From Rhizobium sp. SSA_523 (GTDB lineage Bacteria > Pseudomonadota > Alphaproteobacteria > Rhizobiales > Rhizobiaceae), in the NCBI RefSeq assembly GCF_030435705.1, contig NZ_CP129382.1, positions 558,001 to 622,000 on the forward strand: 64,000 nucleotides of DNA, read 5' to 3'. The notes under the pieces are model-generated. The model was not told where the DNA came from, did not search any database, and was given only the letters and a program-made list of their open reading frames with translations. The stretch's first letter is position 1. The number at the start of each line of letters is the position of its first letter. The translations under genes and the position numbers were made by a program. Shown here piece after piece: positions 9,682 to 18,501 of this stretch.

Positions 9682-9730
9682 GATCGTTTCGTCCGACTGT
9701 CCCTTGGGGACACAACAAGAAGGGTCCGGA

Positions 9731-9745
9731 CGCAATTGCATTGCG
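9731..9745. promoter_or_regulatory. Palindrome in the yjhX-GNAT divergent region (possible operator)
   Basis: CGCAAT-TGC-ATTGCG is a perfect 6-bp inverted repeat with a 3-base centre, 50 bases upstream of the yjhX-like start and 210 bases upstream of the GNAT gene. It could bind a dimeric regulator. No other copy is seen in the region. Confidence 0.3.
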
Positions 9746-9954
9746 CCGGGGCTCGGTCTTGTTCTGGGCAACCTGCAAGGGGATTCCGGCAGGCCGCCCT
9801 TCAGCGGGACTCGGACGAATTGGACATCAAAACTCCTGTGACCTTTGAAGGATATCGAGAATAACGCGCACTTTCAACTGTTTGCCGTGAAGGTTTCGCT
9901 TGGAAACTGTGACAGGCAATGGTCTACTCAGGGCCAGCAACGAGCGGGACGAGT

Positions 9955-10464
9955 ATGCTGACCATTCGCAATGCCCGTGAAGAGGATGTGGCGATCCTGA
10001 CCGAAATCGGCCTGCGCGCCTGGGCCCAGGCGATCGGGCCGATTGGCGGCAATGAAGAGATTCGCGACAATGCCATCACCGCCTTTTCGAGTTTCGTCTC
10101 CCAGTCCTGGCTGACCATTGTCGTGGTCGACGAAAACGGTCAGGCCGTGGCCTGGGCGGCGCGGGAGAATCTCGATGAAGTCATCACCGACTTCTGGGTG
10201 GATCCGGATCATCAGCGGCGGGGGATCGGCGCCATGCTGCTGCAGGAGATGGAGGCGGAGATCCGCAATCACGGATTCGACGAAGTGAGGCTTGAGACCC
10301 ACGCGCTCAACAGCGACGCAGTGACCTTTTTCGAGCGGAACGGCTTCCACATCAACTGGCTTTCGGTCGCCTATTCGCCAAAGCTCGATCAGGACGTGCA
10401 GTCGGTCGGCATGTCGAAATCGCTTCTCGCAGACGAGGGCGATACCTATGGACCCGGTATCTGA
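9955..10464 (+). CDS. GNAT family N-acetyltransferase (next to yjhX-like gene)
   Basis: 169 aa from MLTIRNAREEDVAIL. Acetyl-CoA-dependent acyltransferase fold: the motif A region is DFWVDPDHQRRGIGAMLLQEM, with the pyrophosphate-binding Q/R-x-x-G-x-G/A signature (RRGIGA), and VTFFERNGFH is motif B. The substrate cannot be predicted. The start at 9955 begins directly at the family's first beta strand; an ATG at 9919 would add 12 residues. By position it could be the counterpart of E. coli YjhQ, the antitoxin of YjhX, but the two genes are divergent and simple GNATs are common here, so this is only a suggestion. Confidence 0.85.
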   Translation: MLTIRNAREEDVAILTEIGLRAWAQAIGPIGGNEEIRDNAITAFSSFVSQSWLTIVVVDENGQAVAWAARENLDEVITDFWVDPDHQRRGIGAMLLQEMEAEIRNHGFDEVRLETHALNSDAVTFFERNGFHINWLSVAYSPKLDQDVQSVGMSKSLLADEGDTYGPGI

Positions 10465-10581
10465 CAGGCGGAGAACCCGGACATGGCGCCGTGCAGAGGC
10501 TTGTTCCTCGCAAAGCTTGCGCCCCTGCCGCATTTGTTCTACCTGACGAGCATTCAAACAGACCGCACGAAGAGCCAGCCG

Positions 10582-12087
10582 ATGACCCTTGTCGATGTTC
10601 GCACGCCTGATCCGAAACGCTTCATTCCCGGTGCCACTGGTGATTGGGAAGTGATCATCGGCATGGAAGTGCATGCCCAGGTTCTCTCGAGATCCAAACT
10701 GTTTTCGGGGGCGTCGACAGAATTCGGCCGTGCTCCCAATTCCAATGTCTCGCTGGTGGATGCCGCCATGCCGGGCATGCTGCCGGTGATCAACGAGGAA
10801 TGCGTCAAGCAGGCGGTGCGCACGGGGCTCGGCCTGAAGGCGCAGATCAACAACCGCTCGATCTTCGATCGCAAGAATTACTTCTACCCGGATCTGCCGC
10901 AGGGCTACCAGATTTCGCAGTTCAAGGATCCGATTGTCGGCGAAGGCAAGATCGTCATTTCCCTCGGCCCCGACCGTCAGGGCCAGTTCGAGGATATCGA
11001 GATCGGCATCGAGCGCCTGCATCTGGAGCAGGACGCCGGTAAATCCATGCATGACCAGCATCCGACCATGTCCTATGTCGACCTGAACCGCTCCGGCGTG
11101 GCGCTGATGGAGATCGTCTCCAAGCCCGATATGCGTTCTTCCGACGAGGCCAAGGCCTATATGACGAAGCTGCGCTCGATCGTGCGCTATCTCGGCACCT
11201 GCGACGGCAATATGGACGAGGGCTCGATGCGGGCGGACGTCAACGTCTCCGTGCGCCGTCCCGGCGAAGGTTTCGGCACGCGCTGCGAAATCAAGAACGT
11301 CAACTCCATCCGCTTCATCGGCCAGGCCATCGAATACGAGGCGCGACGCCAGATCGCCATTCTGGAGGAAGGCGGCTCGATCGACCAGGAAACCCGGCTC
11401 TTCGATCCCGGCAAGGGCGAAACGCGCTCGATGCGCTCCAAGGAGGATGCGCATGATTACCGCTATTTCCCCGATCCCGACCTTCTGCCGCTGGAATTCG
11501 ACGACGCCTTTGTGGCGGAGCTGAAGGCGCATCTGCCGGAACTGCCGGATGACAAGAAGTCGCGTTTCGTGCGCGAGCTCGGCCTTTCGATCTACGACGC
11601 GTCCGTGCTGGTTTCGGAAAAGGCGATTGCCGATTATTTCGAAGCCGTGGCCGAAGGCCGTGACGGCAAGACGGCGGCGAACTGGGTTATCAACGACCTG
11701 CTGGGTGCCTTGAACAAAGCCGGCAAAGGCATTGAAGAGACTCCGGTTTCGCCCGTTCAGCTCGGCGGAATCATCGATCTCATCAAGGCGGAAACGATTT
11801 CCGGCAAGATCGCCAAGGACCTGTTCGAGATCGTCTTTGCCGAAGGCGGCGACCCGGCGGAGATCGTCGAGGCGCGCGGCATGCGGCAGGTGACCGACAC
11901 CGGCGCCATCGAAAAGGCGGTGGACGATATCATCGCTGCCAACCCCGATCAGGTTGCCAAGGTCAAGGCGAAGCCGACGCTGTCCGGCTGGTTCGTCGGC
12001 CAGGTCATGAAGGCGACTGGCGGCAAGGCCAACCCACAGGCGGTGCAGGCACTGGTGAAGTCCAAGCTCGGTATCGAAGACGAATAG
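10582..12087 (+). CDS. gatB: Aspartyl/glutamyl-tRNA amidotransferase subunit B
   Basis: 501 aa from [17 protein letters not shown]; upstream frame is open to 10483 but is not family sequence. GatB binds the misacylated tRNA, phosphorylates the side-chain carboxyl with ATP and accepts ammonia from GatA. Diagnostic stretches are [37 protein letters not shown] [32 protein letters not shown] and [13 protein letters not shown], and the C-terminal YqeY-like helical domain ends [10 protein letters not shown]. It is separated from gatCA by the yjhX-like and GNAT genes and followed by two more GNAT genes. Confidence 0.98.
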   Translation: MTLVDVRTPDPKRFIPGATGDWEVIIGMEVHAQVLSRSKLFSGASTEFGRAPNSNVSLVDAAMPGMLPVINEECVKQAVRTGLGLKAQINNRSIFDRKNYFYPDLPQGYQISQFKDPIVGEGKIVISLGPDRQGQFEDIEIGIERLHLEQDAGKSMHDQHPTMSYVDLNRSGVALMEIVSKPDMRSSDEAKAYMTKLRSIVRYLGTCDGNMDEGSMRADVNVSVRRPGEGFGTRCEIKNVNSIRFIGQAIEYEARRQIAILEEGGSIDQETRLFDPGKGETRSMRSKEDAHDYRYFPDPDLLPLEFDDAFVAELKAHLPELPDDKKSRFVRELGLSIYDASVLVSEKAIADYFEAVAEGRDGKTAANWVINDLLGALNKAGKGIEETPVSPVQLGGIIDLIKAETISGKIAKDLFEIVFAEGGDPAEIVEARGMRQVTDTGAIEKAVDDIIAANPDQVAKVKAKPTLSGWFVGQVMKATGGKANPQAVQALVKSKLGIEDE

Positions 12088-12161
12088 GCATGGGCGTTCG
12101 GTGACCGCGAAACCCAGTGCGCGTGCCGCCGGGCTCGGCAGAGCAGGATCCGGAGAGTGAG

Positions 12162-12665
12162 ATGGTGTTTTTCGTCCGCAGCGCCAGCGATAAGGATGCG
12201 GAGGTCATTCGCAGCCTTCTGGTCGAAACCTGGCACGCGACCTATGACGGCTTCTATGGGGAGGCCAAGGTCAATGAGCTGATCGCTGCCTGGCACTCTC
12301 TTGCTGCCATCAAGGCGCGGATCAACAAGCGCGACGGCGAATATCTGGTGGCGGATGACGGGCGGCAGATCGGCGGCATCGGCTTTGCCGCCATGTCCGA
12401 AACCATGACCAAGACCGCGATCCTGCACCAGCTTTACGTGCTCCCGGCCTTTCAGGGCGAGGGGATCGGCCGGGACATTTTCGCCGAACTGGAAACCTGT
12501 TTTCCCGATGCCGAGATCATGCGTCTCGAGGTGGAGCCGCGCAATCAGGGCGCCATATCCTTCTACAAGCGCCTGGGCTTTGTCGAGGTGGATCGCACGA
12601 AGAATTGTGGTGATGCCGCGAGCGGCATCGAGGCCCTGATTCTCGAAAAGCCGCTGCTTGCGTAG
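12162..12665 (+). CDS. GNAT family N-acetyltransferase
   Basis: 167 aa from MVFFVRSASDKDAEVIRSLL; GGAGAGTGAG precedes the ATG. Motif A is HQLYVLPAFQGEGIGRDIFAEL with Q-G-E-G-I-G for the acetyl-CoA pyrophosphate, and motif B is AISFYKRLGFVEVDRTKN. The N-terminal WHATYDGFYG resembles acetyltransferases of the RimI-like/spermidine group. The substrate is unknown. It is co-directional with gatB 74 bases upstream and with another GNAT downstream. The two are not recent copies of each other. Confidence 0.88.
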   Translation: MVFFVRSASDKDAEVIRSLLVETWHATYDGFYGEAKVNELIAAWHSLAAIKARINKRDGEYLVADDGRQIGGIGFAAMSETMTKTAILHQLYVLPAFQGEGIGRDIFAELETCFPDAEIMRLEVEPRNQGAISFYKRLGFVEVDRTKNCGDAASGIEALILEKPLLA

Positions 12666-12794
12666 AGCCCGCCGGCTTTGCCTGGATGTGGACGTCTGGG
12701 TCTCGGCGAGCGAGCGTTCGAGCAATTTGCGGTGGAGCGACCTCCGTGGACGCGCTACGCTGCTGATGGACTTGGCAGGAGGAGGAGCAGCAGG

Positions 12795-13262
12795 ATGGAT
12801 GGCGGCACGATTGTAATCCGCAAGGCGCGGGAGGAGGATCTGCCCGATCTCGTCGCATTGTTCGCAGAGGATGCGCTTGGCGGCCATGGCGACACGACCG
12901 ATCCCGAGGCGCATGAGGATTATCTCAAGGCTTTTCACGCCATCGATGCGTCGGCGCAGGACCATCTTTTCGTCTGCTTGGCGCAGGATGCGGTCGTCGG
13001 TACGTTCCAGATCAGTTTTCTGCGCAGCCTGCCGGGCCGCGGCGCGCTGAATATGCGCATCGAAGCGGTGCAGACCCGCGCCGATCTGCGCGGGCAGGGG
13101 ATCGGTGCCCGCATGATTGCGCATGCGCTTGAAGAGGGCCGCCGGCACGGATGCAAGGCGGCCTATGTAATCTCCAATGCGCGCCGCACCGATGCCCACC
13201 GCTTCTATGAGCGGCTTGGTTTTGCTCCCTCCCATGCCGGCTTCCGCATGCCGCTCAAATAG
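12795..13262 (+). CDS. GNAT family N-acetyltransferase
   Basis: 155 aa from MDGGTIVIRKAREEDLPDLV; an AGGAGGAGCAGCAGG site precedes the ATG, which decides this start over the longer open frame. Motif A is EAVQTRADLRGQGIGARMIAHAL (R-G-Q-G-I-G), and motif B is DAHRFYERLGFAPSHAGFRM. It belongs to the large simple GNAT group; similar proteins are often annotated as acetyltransferases of unknown substrate. It is the third GNAT gene within 3.3 kb. Confidence 0.88.
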   Translation: MDGGTIVIRKAREEDLPDLVALFAEDALGGHGDTTDPEAHEDYLKAFHAIDASAQDHLFVCLAQDAVVGTFQISFLRSLPGRGALNMRIEAVQTRADLRGQGIGARMIAHALEEGRRHGCKAAYVISNARRTDAHRFYERLGFAPSHAGFRMPLK

Positions 13263-13361
13263 CGGAGAGCAGGCCGCGAAGCGCTGGACATTGCCGGTTC
13301 GACATTGCATAAGCGGGGCAAGGATACATTCCTTGTCTCTCGCGAGGACGTTGGAAAACTC

Positions 13362-13760
13362 ATGAAAAATCTTCTTCTTCAGATCTTCACCTGGTGGAAC
13401 GGCCAGACGATCGGCACTCGCTTCTATACGTGGCGCCACGGCAAGCGCGTCGGTGAAGATGAATTCGGCAATGTGTATTATGAAGGCGGCATGACCTCCT
13501 TCGGTCTGCCGCGCCGCTGGGTGATCTTCAAGGGCCCGACGGAAGCCTCGGCAATCCCCGCCGGCTGGCATGGCTGGATGCATTACCGCACCGATACGCC
13601 GCCGAGCCGGGAAGACTATGTGGTGCGCGAGTGGCAGAAGCCGCACCTGCCCAACCTCACCGGAACCGCCTTCGCCTATCGCCCCAAAGGCTCGCTGGAA
13701 GCCACCGGCGAACGTCCGCGCGTGACAGGCGATTATGATGCCTGGACGCCTGGCGCCTGA
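13362..13760 (+). CDS. NADH:ubiquinone oxidoreductase subunit NDUFA12 family protein
   Basis: 132 aa. MKNLLLQIFTWWNGQTIGTRFYTWRHGKRVGEDEFGN is the signature opening of the NDUFA12 (B17.2) family, followed by RRWVIFKGPTEASAIPAGWHGWMHYRTD and PHLPNLTGTAFAYRP. In alphaproteobacteria and mitochondria this accessory subunit binds the peripheral arm of respiratory complex I at the cytoplasmic or matrix side. It lies away from the nuo operon, as usual in rhizobia, and just upstream of a DUF2155 gene, a common pairing. Its presence supports alphaproteobacterial origin. Confidence 0.95.
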   Translation: MKNLLLQIFTWWNGQTIGTRFYTWRHGKRVGEDEFGNVYYEGGMTSFGLPRRWVIFKGPTEASAIPAGWHGWMHYRTDTPPSREDYVVREWQKPHLPNLTGTAFAYRPKGSLEATGERPRVTGDYDAWTPGA

Positions 13761-13852
13761 GGCTCCTCTCCGCGCTGACGCCACATTTGCACGATAGCGC
13801 GTTCTGGTTCTGCAGCCTCCCGTGGAACCAGTCCAATCATGTGGTGGGATCC

Positions 13853-14281
13853 ATGCCAATGAAACATCTTCGCCCGATCGTCATCCTGCTGGCAGCGGGG
13901 GCTGCGTTGTCCGTCACGACAGCTTTGCCCGCCGCTGCAGCGCGTATCGACAATCCGGTGGCCGAATTTGCCGGGATCGACAAGATCACCGGCCGTATCA
14001 CCAAGTTCGACGTCTATGTCAACGAGACGGTGCAATATGGCGCACTCCAGGTGACGCCGAAGGTCTGCTATTCCCGCGACGACAGCGAAGCGCAACGTAT
14101 CGACGGCTTCGTGGAGGTGGACGAGATCACCCTAGACCGCAAGATCCGCCGCATCTTTACGGGCTGGATGTTTGCCGACAGTCCTGGCCTCAATGCCGTG
14201 GAACATCCGATCTACGACGTCTGGCTGACCGGCTGCAAGCAGAAGTCCGACGTACCGCCGCCGGCCTCCGCCAAGAAATAG
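13853..14281 (+). CDS. Exported DUF2155 domain protein
   Basis: 142 aa. It has a signal peptide (MPMKHLRPIVILLAAGAALSVTTALPAAAA) followed by a domain with GIDKITGRITKFDVYVNETVQYGAL, KVCYSRDDSE and IFTGWMFADSPGLNAVEHPIYDVWLTGC. This matches DUF2155, a periplasmic domain of alphaproteobacteria with two conserved cysteines that may form a disulphide (seen here in VCYS and TGCK). Function is unknown. ATGs at 13853 and 13859 are both possible. It is co-directional with the NDUFA12 gene 92 bases upstream. Confidence 0.85.
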   Translation: MPMKHLRPIVILLAAGAALSVTTALPAAAARIDNPVAEFAGIDKITGRITKFDVYVNETVQYGALQVTPKVCYSRDDSEAQRIDGFVEVDEITLDRKIRRIFTGWMFADSPGLNAVEHPIYDVWLTGCKQKSDVPPPASAKK

Positions 14282-14385
14282 GGTTTAGCGCAGGTACAGA
14301 CCCTCGCACCCGCAGATGGCGATATCGGCGGAAACTGCTGCTAGCGCCCGGTCAGGGGGAAGGGGGCTGGCCGCAGGCGGCAATG

Positions 14386-15006
14386 TCAGGGGAAAGGCCT
14401 GTGCGGTGATTCCGTCGCCGCTTTCAGCAGGACGAGATAATCCGACTTGGGCACGTCGATCGCGCCGAAGGTTTTCAGGTGTTCCGTGGTGAATTGCGTG
14501 TCGAGGAGGCGGAAGCCATTGGCGTTCAGCCGCTCGACAAGGTGGACGAGGCAGATCTTCGAGGCATTGGTGCGCCGCGAGAACATGCTCTCGCCGAAGA
14601 AGGCCGCGCCGAGGGAGACACCGTAGAGCCCGCCCACCAGCTGATCCTGCTCGAACGCTTCCACGCTATGCGCATGCCCCATGCGATGCAGATCGGTATA
14701 AAGCTGACATATTGTGCTGTTGATCCAGGTGCTCGGCCGGTCTTCCGTTTCCGCAGCACAGCCCCGCATCACCGCTTCGAAGCAGGTGTTGACGCGGATG
14801 TCGAAGGGGCTCTTCCGGATGACCTTGCGCAGGCTTTTCGAGACATGGAAATCATCAAGGGGAAGAACGCCGCGAATTTCCGGCTCGACCCAGAAGATCT
14901 CCGGATCGTCGGCCGAATCGGCCATGGGGAACAGGCCGATGGAATAGGCGCGCAGCAGAACATCCGGTGTGATGGCTGGATAATATCTGCCGCGTCGCCC
15001 TGCCAT
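14386..15006 (-). CDS. aat: Leucyl/phenylalanyl-tRNA--protein transferase
   Basis: 206 aa. It transfers Leu or Phe from aminoacyl-tRNA to N-terminal Arg/Lys of proteins, creating N-degrons for ClpS/ClpAP. Family features are [17 protein letters not shown], the catalytic-fold stretch [47 protein letters not shown] and [15 protein letters not shown]. It is the last gene of the aroQ-accB-accC-aat block on this strand, with 2 bases between its start and the accC stop region, so it is probably in the same operon. Confidence 0.97.
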   Translation of the reverse strand: MAGRRGRYYPAITPDVLLRAYSIGLFPMADSADDPEIFWVEPEIRGVLPLDDFHVSKSLRKVIRKSPFDIRVNTCFEAVMRGCAAETEDRPSTWINSTICQLYTDLHRMGHAHSVEAFEQDQLVGGLYGVSLGAAFFGESMFSRRTNASKICLVHLVERLNANGFRLLDTQFTTEHLKTFGAIDVPKSDYLVLLKAATESPHRPFP

Positions 15007-15008
15007 GC

Positions 15009-16358
15009 TTATCCTTGCGGCTTGTCGTTAGCCAGGTAGTTCTCGAGCCAGTGAATGTCGTAATCGCCATTCGCAATATCCTGGTTGGACACCAGATCCT
15101 GGAACAGCGGCAACGTCGTCTTGATACCGTCCACGACGAATTCGTCGAGAACACGGCGAAGACGCATCATGCATTCGACGCGCGTGCGTCCGTGCACGAT
15201 CAGCTTGCCGATCAGGCTGTCGTAATAAGGCGGGATCTTGTAGCCGGCATAGGCGCCCGAATCGACGCGAACGCCAAGACCGCCCGGGGCATGGAAATGC
15301 GTGATCGTACCGGGCGAGGGCACGAACGTCCGCGGATCTTCCGCATTGATGCGGCATTCGATGGCATGGCCGGAAAAGGTGATCTCGTCCTGGGTGACCG
15401 ACAGGCCGGCTCCGGAGGCGACACGGATCTGCTCGTGAACGAGATCGATGCCGGTAATGGCCTCCGTGATCGGATGCTCCACCTGCAGGCGCGTATTCAT
15501 TTCAATGAAGTAGAATTCGCCATTCTCGTACAGAAACTCGACGGTTCCGGCGCCGCGATATTTCATCTTCTCCATCGCGTCGGCGCAGATCTGGCCGATC
15601 TTCATCCGCTGCTCGACGTTGAGCGCCGGAGAATTGGCCTCTTCCCACACCTTCTGGTGGCGCCGCTGCAGCGAGCAGTCACGTTCGCCGAGATGGATGG
15701 CATTGCCGGCGCCGTCGCCCACCACCTGCACCTCGATATGGCGCGGCTTGCCGAGATATTTCTCCATGTAGACCGCAGCATTGCCGAAGGCGGCAGAGGC
15801 TTCGGTACGGGCCGTATTGAAGGCCTCGTCGAGATCGGCTTCTGTCTTGGCCACCTTCATGCCGCGTCCGCCGCCGCCGGCGGTCGCCTTGATGAGGACC
15901 GGGAAGCCGATCTGGCGCGCCGTTTCCAGCGCGTTTTCCTGCGTCACCTCGCCGGCAGAGCCGGGCACGACCGGGATGCCGAGCTCGACGGCGGTCTGCT
16001 TGGCGGTGATCTTGTCGCCCATCAGGCGAATATGCTCCGCCGTCGGTCCGATGAAGGTGATGCCGTGCGCTTCAAGAATATCGGCGAACTTGGCGTTTTC
16101 CGACAGGAAGCCGTACCCCGGATGCACGGCATCGGCGCCGGTGATCTCGCAGGCGGCAACGATCTGATGAATGTTGAGATAGCTGTCTCGCGAGGGCGGA
16201 GGACCGATGCACACGCTTTCGTCGGCAAGCCGGACATGCATGGCATTGGCATCGGCGGTCGAGTGAACGGCCACAGTTGCGATGCCGAGCTCCTTGCAGG
16301 CCCGAAGGACGCGCAGTGCGATCTCGCCGCGATTGGCTATGAGGATCTTGGAAATCAT
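15009..16358 (-). CDS. accC: Acetyl-CoA carboxylase, biotin carboxylase subunit
   Basis: 449 aa, the size of E. coli AccC. ATP-grasp enzyme that carboxylates the biotin of AccB using bicarbonate, the first half-reaction of fatty-acid synthesis. It starts [21 protein letters not shown], has the glycine-rich lid [11 protein letters not shown], the active-site HIEVQVVGD and [12 protein letters not shown], and [23 protein letters not shown]. It lies 19 bases after accB and just before aat, in the standard rhizobial order. Confidence 0.98.
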   Translation of the reverse strand: MISKILIANRGEIALRVLRACKELGIATVAVHSTADANAMHVRLADESVCIGPPPSRDSYLNIHQIVAACEITGADAVHPGYGFLSENAKFADILEAHGITFIGPTAEHIRLMGDKITAKQTAVELGIPVVPGSAGEVTQENALETARQIGFPVLIKATAGGGGRGMKVAKTEADLDEAFNTARTEASAAFGNAAVYMEKYLGKPRHIEVQVVGDGAGNAIHLGERDCSLQRRHQKVWEEANSPALNVEQRMKIGQICADAMEKMKYRGAGTVEFLYENGEFYFIEMNTRLQVEHPITEAITGIDLVHEQIRVASGAGLSVTQDEITFSGHAIECRINAEDPRTFVPSPGTITHFHAPGGLGVRVDSGAYAGYKIPPYYDSLIGKLIVHGRTRVECMMRLRRVLDEFVVDGIKTTLPLFQDLVSNQDIANGDYDIHWLENYLANDKPQG

Positions 16359-16377
16359 GAGGAGGCCTTAGTTGGAA

Positions 16378-16857
16378 TCACTCGATGATGACGAGCGGCT
16401 CGCCATATTCGACCGGCTGCGCATCGTTGACGATGATTTCCGTCACCTTGCCGGAGCGGGGTGCAGGGATCTGGTTCATGGTCTTCATGGCTTCGATGAT
16501 GAGAAGGGTCTGGCCTTCCTTGACCATGGTCCCCACTTCGATGAAGGCGCGTGCGCCGGGGGCGGGGGACAGATAGGCGGTGCCCACCATCGGCGCCGTT
16601 ACCGCATTGGCGCGATCCTTGCCGGCATCGGCGGCCGGAGCGGCTGCCGCCGGGGCGCCGGCAGCCTGGGGAGCGGCCTGCGGCGCGTAGGATGCAGGAA
16701 GCGCAGCCTGGACGAATTGCGGTGCCTGGATATTGCGCGAAACGCGAATGCGCAGATCTTCCTGCTCCACTTCGATCTCGGTGAGATCCGTATCCTTCAG
16801 GATGTTCGCCAGGTCGCGGATCAACCCCTTGTCGATACCGTTCTTCTTCTCAGACAT
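16378..16857 (-). CDS. accB: Acetyl-CoA carboxylase, biotin carboxyl carrier protein
   Basis: 159 aa from [18 protein letters not shown] (the frame is open further upstream but this is the family start). Three parts are visible: an N-terminal helical segment, an Ala/Pro-rich flexible linker (about residues 45-78) and the biotinyl domain, with the biotinylation lysine K125 in [11 protein letters not shown]. Here the residue after the lysine is Thr, a variant of the textbook EAMKMMN. The protein carries the biotin arm between AccC and the carboxyltransferase AccAD. It sits between aroQ and accC. Confidence 0.97.
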   Translation of the reverse strand: MSEKKNGIDKGLIRDLANILKDTDLTEIEVEQEDLRIRVSRNIQAPQFVQAALPASYAPQAAPQAAGAPAAAAPAADAGKDRANAVTAPMVGTAYLSPAPGARAFIEVGTMVKEGQTLLIIEAMKTMNQIPAPRSGKVTEIIVNDAQPVEYGEPLVIIE

Positions 16858-16882
16858 GGTCAACCTATATGTTCTGTTGTTC

Positions 16883-17320
16883 TTAGCTTGTGATGTCGCG
16901 CAGGGCATGCAGTGCCAGCACGTAGCCTTGCGGGCCAAATCCGCAGATCATGCCCTTGGCTGCAGGTGCAATCATCGACTTGTGACGGAATTCTTCCCGG
17001 GCATGAATATTGGAGATGTGAACCTCCACCACCGGCACCCGGATGGCGCGGATCGCATCATGCAGGGCAATCGAGGTATGGCCATAGGCGCCGGGATTGA
17101 TGATCACGCCGGCGGCGCGTTCATCGGCCTCGTGCAGCCTGTCGACCAGGACGCCCTCGTGATTGCTCTGGAAGCACTCCACAGAGAAGCCCAGCGTCTC
17201 GCCGGCCGCCACGCAATTGGCCTCGATATCCTTCAGCGTCTGGCCGCCATAAATACCAGGTTCGCGTTTGCCCAGCATGTTCAGGTTCGGTCCGTTGAGG
17301 ACGAAGATGGTCTTGCTCAT
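16883..17320 (-). CDS. aroQ: 3-dehydroquinate dehydratase, type II
   Basis: 145 aa. It dehydrates 3-dehydroquinate to 3-dehydroshikimate in the shikimate pathway, as a dodecamer. Active-site features are Y24 in [29 protein letters not shown] and H101 in [18 protein letters not shown]. It starts [17 protein letters not shown]. It is the first gene of the block with accB and accC, a frequent neighbourhood in alphaproteobacteria. The gap to accB is only 25 bases. Confidence 0.97.
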   Translation of the reverse strand: MSKTIFVLNGPNLNMLGKREPGIYGGQTLKDIEANCVAAGETLGFSVECFQSNHEGVLVDRLHEADERAAGVIINPGAYGHTSIALHDAIRAIRVPVVEVHISNIHAREEFRHKSMIAPAAKGMICGFGPQGYVLALHALRDITS

Positions 17321-17439
17321 GGATGTCCCGTCAAAAGATCAGGGCAACCTATAGACCGGCGCGACGGCAAGGGAAAGCCCCCGGCATTCAAAGCCGTGCA
17401 TAAGCCAGGGGGAAGGATGAGCCGCCCGCGGATCGTCGA

Positions 17440-18204
17440 TCAGCAATCGGTCTTTCCGCAACTGCGGATATTGCCGATCTTGGACAGGAGATCCTCGTGG
17501 CCGACAGCGCCGAAGACGGCCTCGTCGCCGACCACGTAGAAAGGCGTGCCCGAAATGCCCAGCGCATTGGCAAGTTCGTAAGTCGCCTGCACCTGCGGAT
17601 CATTCGGCTTGTCGGCCATGGTCTGGCGAATATCGGCCTCGGCAATGCCGAGCATGGCGGCGACCTGCAGGGCCGTCTCTTCCGTCGCGCGCGCCTGGCC
17701 GCCGAGCAAAGCGCGGTGGAAGGTCAGGTATTTGTCCGGCGCGACGAGCCGCACGGCATTGGCCACCCGGTGCGCCGCCATGGAATCCGGGCCGAGAATC
17801 GGGAATTCCTTCAGGATGAAGCGGACCTTCTTATCCTTCGCCAGGACTTCATCCATGTCGGTGAGCGCTCGTTTGCAGTAGCCGCAATTATAGTCGAAGA
17901 ACTCGACCACCGTGACATCGCCCTGCGGATTGCCGACAGTGATATCATCCGGCGAATTGAAGATTGCGGCCTTGTTGGAGGCGATGCCATTCGCCGATTG
18001 GGCCGCGCGCAATTCCTGGCTCTTCTTCTCCAGCGCATCCTGCACTTCCAGCATCACCTCCGGATGGGCGATGAGATATTCGCGGATGAAGGCGCCGATC
18101 TCTTCCTTCTGTCGGTCATCAAGCGCGCGCGCCGGTGGCGCAGCGGCAATCGCGGCACTGCCGGCAAGCAGGAGCGCGGTGAAGAGCTTGGAAAACGGCG
18201 TCAT
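17440..18204 (-). CDS. DsbA/ScsC-type thiol:disulphide oxidoreductase, exported
   Basis: 254 aa from MTPFSKLFTALLLAG, preceded by GAGGA; ATGs at 18216 and 18228 are alternatives. It has a signal peptide ending near PPARALDD, an N-terminal helical region (about 30-75, like the ScsC/DsbG oligomerisation stalk), then a thioredoxin fold with FFDYNCGYCKR (C107-GY-C110) and the cis-proline loop GISGTPFYVV. It should act in the periplasm as a disulphide oxidase or isomerase. Two extra cysteines at the C-terminus (RSCGKTDC) may form a further bridge. It is transcribed away from aroQ's upstream side and downstream of rne. Confidence 0.92.
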   Translation of the reverse strand: MTPFSKLFTALLLAGSAAIAAAPPARALDDRQKEEIGAFIREYLIAHPEVMLEVQDALEKKSQELRAAQSANGIASNKAAIFNSPDDITVGNPQGDVTVVEFFDYNCGYCKRALTDMDEVLAKDKKVRFILKEFPILGPDSMAAHRVANAVRLVAPDKYLTFHRALLGGQARATEETALQVAAMLGIAEADIRQTMADKPNDPQVQATYELANALGISGTPFYVVGDEAVFGAVGHEDLLSKIGNIRSCGKTDC

Positions 18205-18360
18205 ATGGGTCCTCATCCGGTGGATCATTGGGTCTCCGGCAGCGATTCGCCTGGGAGTACTCTTGGGAGTGCAGCATAAAGGTCCCGAAGGCCTGCATGA
18301 AGTGAAAGGCATGCGGCGCATCGCCGCCACCTGCCTGACGTGGAAGCCGCCAAAGCAGGC

Positions 18361-18395
18361 AAAAGAAAGACGGCCGCGCCAGAGGGCACGGCCGT
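18361..18395 (-). terminator. Rho-independent terminator of rne
   Basis: On the minus strand ACGGCCG (complement of 18389-18395) pairs with CGGCCGT (complement of 18370-18376) and is followed by CTTTCTTTT. It lies about 105 bases downstream of the rne stop and upstream of the dsbA-like gene. Confidence 0.6.
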
Positions 18396-18501
18396 TTCGC
18401 AATCGTTTCGGCATTCTGGCCGTTGCGGGGCGCCTGGTCGAGCCACGCCGATCCTGCCACTCAGCGGATCGGCGGGACCCCGCCGCGCCTGCTTTCATGC
18501 C

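Noticed and set aside
11949..13859. A 636-codon minus-strand frame across gatB end, two GNATs and NDUFA12
   Set aside because: It spans several well-supported genes and has no domain or start signal.
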